NCBI GenBank assembly: GCA_938038815.1
Contig: CALHTF010000043.1
Coordinates: 1 to 64,000 of the forward strand
Origin: an uncultured Acidimicrobiales bacterium
GTDB lineage: Bacteria; Actinomycetota; Acidimicrobiia; Acidimicrobiales; SHLQ01
Length of the DNA: 64,000 nucleotides
Direction: 5' to 3'
A program made the position numbers and the translations under genes. The notes under the pieces are model-generated. The model worked only from the letters and a program-made list of their open reading frames with translations. It ran no database searches and had not been told where the DNA came from. Positions 32,833 through 41,510 of this stretch are shown here, piece by piece. Each line of letters begins with the position of its first letter. Position 1 is the stretch's first letter.

Positions 32833-34203
32833 ATGAGTACGACGAACGAGCCCCGCCAACCCGATTTCGACGCGAAATCAAGCGACCCTCTCGCGCTCCG
32901 GACCGAAGCTCGGCCCTACGACTTCCCGGAAACCCCAGCGAACGATTCGGGCCAAACAACGACTCCGGCTCCGGCGAACCAACCCAACCCTCGAGTCACC
33001 CGTTTGATTGGCTCGATCGGCAAAACGTTCATCAGTACCGGTGTGCTGATTCTGGCGTTCGTTGGTTACCAGTTGTACGGCACCGGCATTCAGGAAGCCC
33101 AAGCTCAGGACGATCTGCGAAGCGACTTTGAAGCCGCCCTCGAACAGGCCGCCGAATTCGACATTGCTTCTGCGCCGGTGACCAGTGGAGTACCCGTAGT
33201 AATCGGCGAGGACGAACCCGGTGCGGAGTCCGAAACAGCCACCACCTCGCCACCGTCAACGATCCCGAGCGACTGGTACGCCCTGTTGTTCCCCGAAGGG
33301 GGAGAAGAGGTCGCCCGGATTGAGATCCCCTCGATCGACGTCGACAAGATCGTGGTCGAAGGCGTGCAGGTCGCTGATCTTCGCAAGGGCCCGGGTCGCT
33401 ACGCGTCCACCGCGGTTCCCGGCGAATCCGGCAACGCAGCGATCGCCGGCCACCGCACGACCTATGGTGCCCCGTTCCACAACATCGACCTGTTGCTCCC
33501 CGGCGATGAGATCCACGTCACCAACATCCTTGGTCGGTTCACCTATGAGGTACTTCCCCAAGCGACCACCGACCGGGTTGGTTTTTGTCAGGACTTTGTA
33601 CCCGGCGAGCAGCCGCCGGTTCCTGAAGGGGGCGAGACCTTTGGTCACTTCATCGTTCACCCGAACGACACGTGCGTGCTCGACGACTGGGGCGACGACC
33701 GGCTGACCCTCACCGCCTGTCATCCAAAGTTCAGCGCACGCGAACGCATCATCGTCACCGCCCGGTTGGTCGGTGCGCCCGTCGATGCCCCTGATCGCCC
33801 TGAATCGCCGCTGGCCACCGACGAGCGCCTTGGCGTCGATGAGATCGATGGCGAACCCGTCGATCCGTCAGAAGCCGCTGGCGTCCCGGGGCAACAGGTC
33901 GGCGCTGATCCGACCGATCCTGACGCACCGGCCCAAGACGACTCGGCCGAATCCGAATCCGATGAAGAAGTCGCCCTCCAAAACCCAGTAGCCGAGGACC
34001 TCGATGAGGGCCTCGGCTGGGACTATTCGGCATTGCCCGACGCTATTGGCTGGGCAGTTGCTGCGTTGTCGGTATGGGCACTAGCTGCGATCCTGAGTCG
34101 CCGGCTTTTGAAGTGGCCAACCTATGCGGTGGCGTTCGTGCCGTTTGCGATTCTGATGTTTCGTAGCTTTGAACAGATCGATCGGGTACTTCCCGCTTAC
34201 TAA
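32833..34203 (+). CDS. Class E sortase, membrane-anchored at both ends
   Basis: A 456-residue protein. An N-terminal soluble tail of about 60 residues leads to a TM helix (about 64-84). The sortase beta-barrel (about 150-315) has catalytic His207 in AIAGHRTTYG, Cys296 in LTLTACHPKF and Arg303/305 in SARERI. Class E sortases join LAxTG-type proteins to peptidoglycan or pili. A ~75-residue acidic linker and two further TM segments follow, so both ends are membrane-bound, which is longer than usual. No LPxTG-like substrate was recognised in the window. It is divergent from the pentapeptide-repeat gene. Confidence 0.87.
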   Translation: MSTTNEPRQPDFDAKSSDPLALRTEARPYDFPETPANDSGQTTTPAPANQPNPRVTRLIGSIGKTFISTGVLILAFVGYQLYGTGIQEAQAQDDLRSDFEAALEQAAEFDIASAPVTSGVPVVIGEDEPGAESETATTSPPSTIPSDWYALLFPEGGEEVARIEIPSIDVDKIVVEGVQVADLRKGPGRYASTAVPGESGNAAIAGHRTTYGAPFHNIDLLLPGDEIHVTNILGRFTYEVLPQATTDRVGFCQDFVPGEQPPVPEGGETFGHFIVHPNDTCVLDDWGDDRLTLTACHPKFSARERIIVTARLVGAPVDAPDRPESPLATDERLGVDEIDGEPVDPSEAAGVPGQQVGADPTDPDAPAQDDSAESESDEEVALQNPVAEDLDEGLGWDYSALPDAIGWAVAALSVWALAAILSRRLLKWPTYAVAFVPFAILMFRSFEQIDRVLPAY

Positions 34204-34411
34204 GGCGGGGTGAGCAGGGCCTACTGAGCTTTCGATGCTCGGAGCCGCTTCCACCTGCGGGATGATGAGGTCGCCGTTGGAGGTCGACAGCGAGCGAGCA
34301 TCGACATTGGTCTAGCTGGTGGGGACCTCGACGGTGATCGTGTTGGTGTCGTCGTTGATGCGGGTGACGGAACCGGTGGTTGCTTCGGGGGTCAGAACCT
34401 GACTCGGGTTG

Positions 34412-35326
34412 CTACTTTGCGCCTTGTTTGGTGGCTTTTCTTACGCGCTTCGCCGCTTTGTCGATGAACTCTTGTTCGGCCGTGTGGGCCTGGCTGAGCG
34501 TTTCGGTGAACGCCTGACCTTCGCTGGTTGTTACCCATTCGTTGGTGCGGGCATACCACTCGTCGTTTATCTCGCTCGCCTGCTTGCGGAACGAGGTCTG
34601 CAACGCTGGCTCGGCGGAATCGGTCGGATCAAACCGTCGGCGCACGGCGGTCATCACCTTGCGCTCGTCCGCGGTGAACTCTTCGTAGGTAGTCGCGAAC
34701 ACATCAGCGCCGATTGCTTCAAGAATCGCGTCGGCGGCGGCGCCCGCTGCCCGGAAGGTGGCGGTTCGGGTAGCGATGCGTTCGGGGTCGAACGTAAAGT
34801 CGGTAGCTTGAGGCGTTGCCGAGGAGGCCGGGTCACTTCCGGCCGGCGCGGTGTAGTGGTACCACTCGTCGGACTGGGCCGCTTTCACGAGCGAAACGGC
34901 TTGGCGGAGCGTGTCGGCCCGACTGATCCGCAGAATCGTTGTGCGGTCGGGCGGATACGCGCCGTCGTCGGCGAAGGCGCCGTTCTCGGCGAGCAGTAAA
35001 AGCTGTCGCCAACCCATCTTTACCGAACTCCGGTGCCACCATTCCTGGGGCGGAACGTCGGACGCGATGTGGTGTGATGCAGCAACGAAGGAGTCAGGGC
35101 GGGGTTGGAGGGCGTTGAGGTCGCGGGTCGAGTAACGCGGAATTGCCTTCTTGGCGATGCGGTTCGCGTGCAGACTCGATGCGAAGAGGTTCGATCCAGA
35201 ACGGTGGCTGAAAACCAGTACGACCCGTTCGTTGGCTGATGCTGGCAAGCGGGGCCGAGGCTCAAAATCGCCAAAGATCTTCTTCACCGAATGGCGATAG
35301 TTGCGGTACGACCGGAAAAGATTCAT
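34412..35326 (-). CDS. Stf0-type sulfotransferase-like protein
   Basis: A 304-residue protein. The 5'-phosphosulfate-binding loop is seen in VLVFSHRSGSNLFASSL (residues ~30-46), and the 3'-phosphate-binding Arg and ligand motif in RADTLRQAVSLVKAAQ with the following DEWYHYT. These are the features of Stf0, which sulfates trehalose in mycobacteria and LPS-like acceptors in proteobacteria. The acceptor here is unknown. The C-terminus is a basic helix (KAAKRVRKATKQGAK). The next gene upstream on the same strand begins 20 bases away. The 208 bases beyond its 3' end hold no recognised gene. Confidence 0.8.
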   Translation of the reverse strand: MNLFRSYRNYRHSVKKIFGDFEPRPRLPASANERVVLVFSHRSGSNLFASSLHANRIAKKAIPRYSTRDLNALQPRPDSFVAASHHIASDVPPQEWWHRSSVKMGWRQLLLLAENGAFADDGAYPPDRTTILRISRADTLRQAVSLVKAAQSDEWYHYTAPAGSDPASSATPQATDFTFDPERIATRTATFRAAGAAADAILEAIGADVFATTYEEFTADERKVMTAVRRRFDPTDSAEPALQTSFRKQASEINDEWYARTNEWVTTSEGQAFTETLSQAHTAEQEFIDKAAKRVRKATKQGAK

Positions 35327-35346
35327 GACGTCGGCTTCACGGCCGC

Positions 35347-35619
35347 CTACTCGTGGTCGTCACCATGATCATCGTCGTCTTTGTCGTCACCGTGGTCTTT
35401 CTCGTCGCCGTGTTCTTCGCCGTACTTGTCGTCTTTGTGGTTGTCGTTTGCCGCCGCAGTTGCGGCTCCGATCCCAGCCAAAATGGCGACAACAAACGCC
35501 AGTCCAGCCAAGGCAGCCTTCCAGCCCGGTTGGCTCATCGGTGCGGTCGCCGCGTGGTCGTCGTGACCATCGTGCGCGTCGTCGTGGTGGTCTGGTGCGG
35601 GGGCGTGATCGTCGGCCAT
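35347..35619 (-). CDS. Small His/Asp-rich single-pass membrane protein
   Basis: A 90-residue protein with one TM helix (about residues 33-57) flanked by His/Asp-rich tails. The N-terminus is DHHDDAHDGHDDHAA and the C-terminus ends EKDHGDDKDDDDHGDDHE. Such clusters bind divalent metals in other proteins, and a metal-handling or buffering role is a guess. Low-complexity DNA makes the frame less certain, but the TM helix and the Met start near GGCGGG support it. It sits between the sulfotransferase and the M20 hydrolase on the same strand. Confidence 0.6.
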   Translation of the reverse strand: MADDHAPAPDHHDDAHDGHDDHAATAPMSQPGWKAALAGLAFVVAILAGIGAATAAANDNHKDDKYGEEHGDEKDHGDDKDDDDHGDDHE

Positions 35620-35636
35620 CCCGCCAGGTTACATCG

Positions 35637-36827
35637 TCACGATGCCAATACTGTGGCCAAGTGCAGGGCAACTCCGGCGGGCATTGCGTCTTCGTTCAGG
35701 CGCATCCGATTCGAGTGCATCGGAGGCGCCTCAAAGGAGTTTTCGATGTCGGCCGGGCACACGCCAAGAAACACCATGGCTCCCGGAACACCCTGCAGGA
35801 CATAGCTGAAATCTTCGGCGCCCATCACCGGCGCGGGCAGGCCGAAGTACCGGCCTTCGCCAAAGGTTTCGCTTATTCGCTGCTCGACGCCCGCTACGGC
35901 ATCGGCGTGGTTGATGGTGACCGGGTAACCCATATGGATCGTCACCTCGCACGAGCAGTTGTGGGCTGCCGCCGTATTGGTCGCAACCCGGTGCAGGCCG
36001 TCGTGTAGGCGGGTCCGGGTCTTTTCGCTCACTGCGCGCATGGTGCCGCCGAGTTGGGCCGACTCTGGAATCACGTTGGTGGTCGACCCGGAATGGATTT
36101 GGCCGACCGTCAACACGCCAGGGTCGAAGGCCTCGATGGTTCGGGTAACCATGCTTTGGAGATCGCCGATCATCGATGCCGCCGCCGGGATGGGGTCGAT
36201 CGCAAAGTGGGGCATCGAGGCATGGCCGCCTTTGCCGGTCACCGTGACCTCAAACTCATCGGCGCTGGCCATGATCGGCCCCGGGCGACTGGCGAAGTAG
36301 GCGGCCGGAATGTTGGGGGTGACGTGAATGGCGAAGGCCCGGTCGACGCCGTCGAGCACGCCTTCCTCGATCATCATCGGCGCTCCGCCCGAGCCCTCCT
36401 CGCCCGGTTGAAACATCAGGCGAAGGTTGACCGGCAACGACGACTTGTTCTCACTGGCGAGGCGCGCTGCACCAAGCAACATCGCAACGTGCGAGTCGTG
36501 ACCGCACGCGTGGGCCCGCCCCTCGATCTGGGACTTGAAGGTCTCTTCGGTGTCTTCGGTCATCGGGAGGGCATCGGTGTCGGCCCGCAACAACACGGTG
36601 GGTTTGTCGGGGTCGACCACCAAGTCGGCGACCACCGAGGTGAGCGCCTCGCCTTTGGTGATGTCGTAGCCGAGGCCCGACAACGCTTCGAGGATTACGC
36701 CCTGCGTGCGCGGATTCTCGAGGTCGAGTTCGGGGTTTTGGTGAATGTCGCGACGAATCGCCACCACGTCGTCCTGAACGCCTGCGGCGGCGTCGACCAG
36801 CTCCGCCAGTTCCATTTGTCCTGCCAT
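35637..36827 (-). CDS. M20 family amidohydrolase (hippurate/IAA-amino acid hydrolase type)
   Basis: A 396-residue zinc (or Mn) peptidase. Metal ligands lie in RAHACGHDSHVAMLLGA, MFQPGEEGSGGA and GAEDFSYVLQGVPG. The dimerisation lid contains GKGGHASMPHFAID. This matches the M20D subfamily that deacylates N-acyl amino acids such as hippurate. The natural substrate is unknown. ATG was chosen at MAGQMEL, with a second Met four codons on. It is divergent from the RelA/SpoT-domain gene, about 97 bases away. Confidence 0.88.
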   Translation of the reverse strand: MAGQMELAELVDAAAGVQDDVVAIRRDIHQNPELDLENPRTQGVILEALSGLGYDITKGEALTSVVADLVVDPDKPTVLLRADTDALPMTEDTEETFKSQIEGRAHACGHDSHVAMLLGAARLASENKSSLPVNLRLMFQPGEEGSGGAPMMIEEGVLDGVDRAFAIHVTPNIPAAYFASRPGPIMASADEFEVTVTGKGGHASMPHFAIDPIPAAASMIGDLQSMVTRTIEAFDPGVLTVGQIHSGSTTNVIPESAQLGGTMRAVSEKTRTRLHDGLHRVATNTAAAHNCSCEVTIHMGYPVTINHADAVAGVEQRISETFGEGRYFGLPAPVMGAEDFSYVLQGVPGAMVFLGVCPADIENSFEAPPMHSNRMRLNEDAMPAGVALHLATVLAS

Positions 36828-36923
36828 GGCGGCGATCCTAGTTCGGCGCCGAGAACCGCGAAGCAGATCGTACCGAGGGAAGTTTGTCGTGGCGATCGCC
36901 ACCCACGGCCTAGCCTTGGGGCA

Positions 36924-38348
36924 GTGGCTTCTGTATCGACCCCGACTTCGATCGGGTACGCCGACTTCGGCACCTGGTACGACAGCTATCGCGTTCGAGT
37001 GCTCGATCCGGCGATGTCGGCCGCGATGGACTCGCTCCAAGCCGCACTCGACGAGGCACTGTCGGACCGCGACCGGACCCGTATCCGCCGAATATCGGGT
37101 CGCGTAAAGTCGAAGCGGCGGGCGTGGCGAAAGCTGCGCCTCCTTCTGCGCGACGAGTCGATCGGCTCCCTCGACGACGTGCCGGCAGCGATCTATGACC
37201 TCGTTGGCTTGCGCGTCACCTGCACGAACCTTCGGGACATCGAAATGGTTCAAGCGGCGCTCGATGGCTTGCCGTTGCCCGGTGATTCGGTCCGGGGATT
37301 GTCCTTCGATCCGTCATCGGAGCGCGACTATGTGCACGAACCCAAAGAGTCGGGCTACCGCGGTTGGCATGTGAGCCTGGCGGTCGGGGTCGACGTCGAC
37401 GGCACACTCACGCCGGTCACCGTGGAGTTGCAGGTGCGAACCCTCTTGCAGGACAGCTGGGGTGAACTGACCCACGAAGACACCTACAGCAAGGATGGCG
37501 AACTGCCTCCACTGGTCGAGGTACTCAGCAAGCGGATGGCCGACCTGTTCGCCACCATGGACGACATCGCCGAGGACCTGCGCAGCGAGCTCGATCGGAT
37601 CGACCAGGACGCGGTGACCGATTCGGGGCCCGAAGACCCGTCAGGGCTCGACCTCCAAAACGAGCAAGCCGTCGATGCGGCATCGGTACTGATGGCTCGA
37701 TGGTCAGCGGTCGATCGCCCGGTCGACCTGGCGGCGTTGGCGTGGGAGCTTCAGGCCGAGTTCGGCGCTGAGATCAGCGACGGCTGGTTCGGTGCGGGCA
37801 GTTTCAAGCGGTTCTTGCTGCAGTCGATTCCCGAGGCGGAGATCAGCACGGGGCGCAAGGCCTACCTGCTTCCGGCAAAGCCTGTGGACGACCTCGAACC
37901 CGAGGCGGCGACCGAGCCGGAACCCGAAGAGGATGGACGGCGTCGCAACGTGCCCGGCGCCGCACGAGCCTTGCGCCGCGCCGACACCGGATTTCCCTTG
38001 CTCGAACCAGCGGGTTGGGAGACGCTCTTCGGTCAGCTGGGCGAGGCATGGCGGCGGATCGGCCCGGTCGAATCCAACGCTCGGTCGGTGCACCGGCTCA
38101 CCCGCTCGGCTCGCGACCGCGCCCGGGCTGAAGGGCGCTCGGTGTCGCGCCGGCACCTGAACTACGTCGCCAAGTCGCTGCTCGTCACCGACAACGATGG
38201 CGAGCCGTTGGGAGCCTCAGCGATCGGCAGCAGCTTCTGCGAGCTGACCCTGCAACGGATGGCCGACCTGCGGATCATCGGCGAACGCGATCACAAACAA
38301 CGCGCCCAGATCCAACGGTGGCTCGGAGTCGAACCGACAGAACGTTGA
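36924..38348 (+). CDS. RelA/SpoT-domain protein with long C-terminal extension
   Basis: About 474 residues from a GTG start after GGGG. Residues ~15-215 form a ppGpp-synthetase fold. RVKSKRRAWRK (60-70) binds ATP, DLVGLRV (Asp92) holds the metal site, SGYRGWH follows, and ELQVRT has Glu169. No HD hydrolase domain is present. The extension has a helical unit at ~252-320 (VLMARWSAVDRPVDLAALAW, FKRFLLQSIPEAEIS) resembling an OST-HTH/LOTUS domain, an acidic linker, and a second helical unit at ~355-470 (GRSVSRRHLNYVAKSLL). It might be a small alarmone synthetase, or a ToxSAS-like toxin, with an RNA- or protein-binding tail. Confidence 0.75.
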   Translation: MASVSTPTSIGYADFGTWYDSYRVRVLDPAMSAAMDSLQAALDEALSDRDRTRIRRISGRVKSKRRAWRKLRLLLRDESIGSLDDVPAAIYDLVGLRVTCTNLRDIEMVQAALDGLPLPGDSVRGLSFDPSSERDYVHEPKESGYRGWHVSLAVGVDVDGTLTPVTVELQVRTLLQDSWGELTHEDTYSKDGELPPLVEVLSKRMADLFATMDDIAEDLRSELDRIDQDAVTDSGPEDPSGLDLQNEQAVDAASVLMARWSAVDRPVDLAALAWELQAEFGAEISDGWFGAGSFKRFLLQSIPEAEISTGRKAYLLPAKPVDDLEPEAATEPEPEEDGRRRNVPGAARALRRADTGFPLLEPAGWETLFGQLGEAWRRIGPVESNARSVHRLTRSARDRARAEGRSVSRRHLNYVAKSLLVTDNDGEPLGASAIGSSFCELTLQRMADLRIIGERDHKQRAQIQRWLGVEPTER

Positions 38349-38399
38349 TCGCCCGACGTGCAGGCCACCACGAGGACATGCAGTCCACAAGGTGTGATG

Positions 38400-38765
<366 letters not shown>

Positions 38766-38814
38766 CAATCGAGAGGGTATACCCGGTTGGCCTTCAGTGC
38801 CCGAGCGTGGGCGG

Positions 38815-40365
38815 CTAGGCCTGGCCCGAGCAGACCGCCTCGGGCGAATAACGGCCCGGGTACTGGTTGCTGTTGTAGCCGGCGACCCGCACCCGAATGA
38901 AGGTTCCGGGCTGGGCGGCATGGAATGCCTGACTCGAATTCGTGCGGAAGTACCGGGCGCCAATGTTGTGCACGTAGAAGTCCGAACCGGCGACCGGTGC
39001 CCACGAAATGTTCACGCCGCCGTTGGTCTTGGTCACCGTGCAGCCAGCAGCGGGGGCTGGCGTGCCCTGGTTGTTGGGCGAGGCAACAACGACGGTGCCG
39101 CACTCGGCCGAGGGCGAATAGGTCTCGTTGCCATACACCGCCGAGACCCGCACGTTTACTCGGGTGCCCGAAGCAAGCGGGAAGAACTTCGAGCGAGCAT
39201 TGAGCCGGTCGAACTTTGTTGCCTGTCCGTTGATGGTGATGCCGTACACGTAGGTGGCGGCGCCACTGATGGCCGACCACGTGACGTTGATGCCGTCGGT
39301 GCGGTTCTGGATCGAACAGGTGGCCTGTTGCGGTGCAGGCTGGGGTTGAGGCGCCGGCTGCGGTTGGGGCGCAGGCTGGGGGACCGGTGCGGGGTTGTTC
39401 GTGCCGCCCGACGGGTTAACCGTCGAGGCCGATCCGCCGTTATTGCGCAGGTGCTGTTCGAGCCAACCAGCGACGTTGCCGCGAGGCCCGCCGTTGTATC
39501 CCTGGCCGCCCGGGTAGAACGTAGCGACGTAGCGACCACCGTTGCGGTTTGGCTCGAGGCCTTGGAACACGCCGACCACGTACCGGGTGCCGTCTTTGTT
39601 CAAGTACAGCGGACCACCGGAGTCGCCGCTGCGCACGCCGCCGTTCGACCCGGCAACACAGATCCGGTGCGAGTCGCCCAAGGTCCAACCGTTTTGGTTG
39701 AGGGGGCAGGGGTACGCCGCGTTGTTCGAGCGGCCCTCTTGCATGATGTTGGAGAATCGACCCGACGAATCCTTGCCAAAGCCAAATACCGAGAAGGTTT
39801 GTGAAGCGAGGAAGCTCGACACCCGACTGTTGTCGGTCCAACGGGTGGCGACTCGGGCTGGGGTAGCGACCGACGAGGGAACCGACTGGTTGAGCTTGAG
39901 CAGCGCAACATCGATGTTGCCCGGGACCGAGTACGACGAGGCCTGGATTTGGCGGACCGGGTTGTCCGAGTCGGTGCCGAACAGCACGTTTACGCCGTTG
40001 GGGTAAATGTGGTTGAGCGAATAGAACCGGCTGGCGTACTCCCAGTCCTGGTAACCGTTGCCCCGCGGGTTGTGCGGCGCTGGGTTGGGCTTGTCACGGC
40101 GGAAGCAGTGCCGGGCGGTGAGCACCAGGGTGGGCGAAATGAGCGTGCCGCTACACGTCGAACCGTTGGTGGTCACCCGAACCGTCGCCCGATTGGTGGC
40201 GTTGTTCGAGGCGTCAAACCCGCCTTCGATCGCTCCGGCGGGTTCGGAGGTGGCAGCCAGACTCATCAGACTCGCCAGCATCGACAAGCACAACGCGGCG
40301 ACGAGCAGTGCGGTTCGACGGGAGTTTTGGTGCGCGGGGGGATAGGAAAGGGATGAAGATTCCAT
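38815..40365 (-). CDS. Secreted trypsin-like serine protease with two FnIII-like domains
   Basis: A 516-residue secreted protein. A signal peptide (LLVAALCLSMLASLMSLAA) ends before IEGGF, where Ile46 would be the mature protease N-terminus. The S1 triad is His86 (LTARHC), Asp152 (NIDVALLKL) and Ser249 (GVRSGDSGGPLYL). A Pro/Gln linker (PAPVPQPAPQPQPAP) joins two C-terminal beta domains of about 80 residues with FnIII-like patterns (GINVTWSAISGAATYVYG and GVNISWAPVAGSDFYV). Likely an extracellular protease with adhesion modules. It stands just upstream of rnpB, with 24-nt tandem repeats in its upstream region. Confidence 0.9.
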   Translation of the reverse strand: MESSSLSYPPAHQNSRRTALLVAALCLSMLASLMSLAATSEPAGAIEGGFDASNNATNRATVRVTTNGSTCSGTLISPTLVLTARHCFRRDKPNPAPHNPRGNGYQDWEYASRFYSLNHIYPNGVNVLFGTDSDNPVRQIQASSYSVPGNIDVALLKLNQSVPSSVATPARVATRWTDNSRVSSFLASQTFSVFGFGKDSSGRFSNIMQEGRSNNAAYPCPLNQNGWTLGDSHRICVAGSNGGVRSGDSGGPLYLNKDGTRYVVGVFQGLEPNRNGGRYVATFYPGGQGYNGGPRGNVAGWLEQHLRNNGGSASTVNPSGGTNNPAPVPQPAPQPQPAPQPQPAPQQATCSIQNRTDGINVTWSAISGAATYVYGITINGQATKFDRLNARSKFFPLASGTRVNVRVSAVYGNETYSPSAECGTVVVASPNNQGTPAPAAGCTVTKTNGGVNISWAPVAGSDFYVHNIGARYFRTNSSQAFHAAQPGTFIRVRVAGYNSNQYPGRYSPEAVCSGQA

Positions 40366-40425
40366 CTGGGCGTTCTACCACGAAACGGGCCCAAAAAGCG
40401 AACTTTGCCCAGCTAGGAGGCTCGG

Positions 40426-40581
40426 TTGCTTCGCAACTAGTCCCGTCGGTTGCTTCGCAACTAGTCCCCTCGATTGCTTCGCAACTAGTCCCCTCGATTG
40501 CTTCGCAACTAGTCCCCTCGATTGCTTCGCAACTAGTCCCCTCGATTGCTTCGCAACTAGTCCCCTCGATTGCTTCGCAAC
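40426..40581. repeat. 24-nt tandem repeat, about 6.5 copies, extending a gene's 3' end
   Basis: The unit TTGCTTCGCAACTAGTCCCC TCGA (24 nt) recurs at 24-base spacing from 40426, with six full units and a seventh of 12 bases. Units 1 and 2 differ slightly (GTCGG for CTCGA). Each unit contains a small hairpin TTGC-TTC-GCAA and the palindrome ACTAGT. On the minus strand each unit reads LRSNRGD followed by TAG, which is exactly the C-terminus and stop of the adjacent membrane-protein gene. The array sits between that stop and the protease start. It is not a CRISPR, since there are no spacers. Confidence 0.9.
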
Positions 40582-41003
40582 ATAGCCACCCAGCCGCCGA
40601 TCATCCCGAACGACGCGGCGAGCAGGCCATTCAGCACAATCCCGGCCCAGGCGATCGATTCGTCGGTGGCGAGTCGGCGCACAATCCCGAACCCCTGAAT
40701 GATCACAAACGCCAGCAACGCAGCAAGTGCGGCATGCATGAGCGGTGTGGTCTCGATCGTCTTGGCGGTCACGTATCCACCCACCGCAAAACCGCACAAA
40801 ATCAGGGCTAGGAACAAAAACCCTAGGCTCGATCCGCTCAGCTCGCGGTCGCGGCGCAAAACCTCCATCACGATCGCCAGTGGCACGGTGATAGCTGCCG
40901 CAACAACGGCGCCTCGGCTGATCGCTGGCCACATGAACTGGCCAGGTTGACCCTGCGGATCGGAGGCTTCGCGATGCCCATCGGACGATGGTGGGGTGGT
41001 CAT
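40557..41003 (-). CDS. Small membrane protein (TIGR04086-like)
   Basis: A 148-residue protein with about four TM helices (26-46, 59-77, 88-108, 120-139) after a hydrophilic N-terminus (TTPPSSDGHREASDPQG). The hydrophobicity pattern resembles TIGR04086-like small membrane proteins. Function unknown. Its last eight codons, including the stop, are the first of the 24-nt repeat units encountered on the minus strand. ATG was chosen over an upstream in-frame ATG that would add 26 residues lacking a clear ribosome site. It is divergent from whiB. Confidence 0.65.
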   Translation of the reverse strand: MTTPPSSDGHREASDPQGQPGQFMWPAISRGAVVAAAITVPLAIVMEVLRRDRELSGSSLGFLFLALILCGFAVGGYVTAKTIETTPLMHAALAALLAFVIIQGFGIVRRLATDESIAWAGIVLNGLLAASFGMIGGWVAMLRSNRGD

Positions 41004-41195
41004 GGGCAAAGCGTATCGGGCAGCCCACGACCAAACCTGGTTGTGCTGGTCCGCCTTGGACTTTTGGTTCGGGCCGCGCAATAGTGGCGCATTCAGCCAC
41101 CATTACGCCCCTTTGCGTGGCTTTCATGTCATTCAATCCCGTCAGTCGGCGTCCTCCCCGGGCGCCGAATGCACTGCCCAAGGAGCCCACAATTT

Positions 41196-41462
41196 ATGGC
41201 TTCGGTCTTTTCCGATCTTGTTCCCCCCGCGCAACGATGGCGCGCCGACGCGGCATGCCGCGGTCTTCAGGCCGACATATTTTTCCCTGATGAAGACGGC
41301 GAAACCTCCGACCTTGCGGTCGAGATCTGTGGAGCATGTCCGGTCTCTGACCGCTGCTTGAGTTATGCCCTGAGCAACCGCGAAAAGGCCGGTGTGTGGG
41401 GCGGCGCCACCGAACGGGAACGTCGGCGCATCATCCGCCAGGCCCGTCGCAAGACCGCCTGA
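41196..41462 (+). CDS. WhiB-family iron-sulfur transcription factor
   Basis: An 88-residue WhiB-like protein. Four cysteines (Cys21, Cys45, Cys48, Cys54) bind a [4Fe-4S] cluster in the pattern AACRG...CGACPVSDRC. The GVWGG turn (66-70) is followed by a basic helix (ATERERRRIIRQARRK) that contacts DNA. WhiB proteins act with sigma factor region 4 in actinobacterial development, redox or antibiotic response, and subfamily is not decidable. AAGGAG lies about 10 bases before ATG. It is divergent from the membrane-protein gene. Confidence 0.93.
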   Translation: MASVFSDLVPPAQRWRADAACRGLQADIFFPDEDGETSDLAVEICGACPVSDRCLSYALSNREKAGVWGGATERERRRIIRQARRKTA

Positions 41463-41510
41463 ATCAAAACCGAGTCGATCCGCGAGGGTCTGGGCTGAAA
41501 GACTCGGTGG

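Noticed and set aside
34312-34410. Possible C-terminal gene remnant on the minus strand (reads QVLTPEATTGSV...VEVPTS then stop)
   Set aside because: Only about 32 codons, no start or identifiable family, and it runs directly on from the sulfotransferase stop. Too weak to call a pseudogene.
35353-35805. Hydrophobic plus-strand frame (VVVFVVTVVFLV...)
   Set aside because: It is the complement of the His/Asp codons of the minus-strand gene and the end of the M20 gene; no start context.
40426-40581. CRISPR array
   Set aside because: Units are directly adjacent with no unique spacers, and no cas gene is in the window.
40308-40811. Plus-strand frame with repeated SQLVPSIA units, and a minus-strand frame with repeated GLVAKQSR units
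   Set aside because: Both are read-through of the 24-nt array in other frames. They overlap the protease and membrane-protein genes, which have better support.
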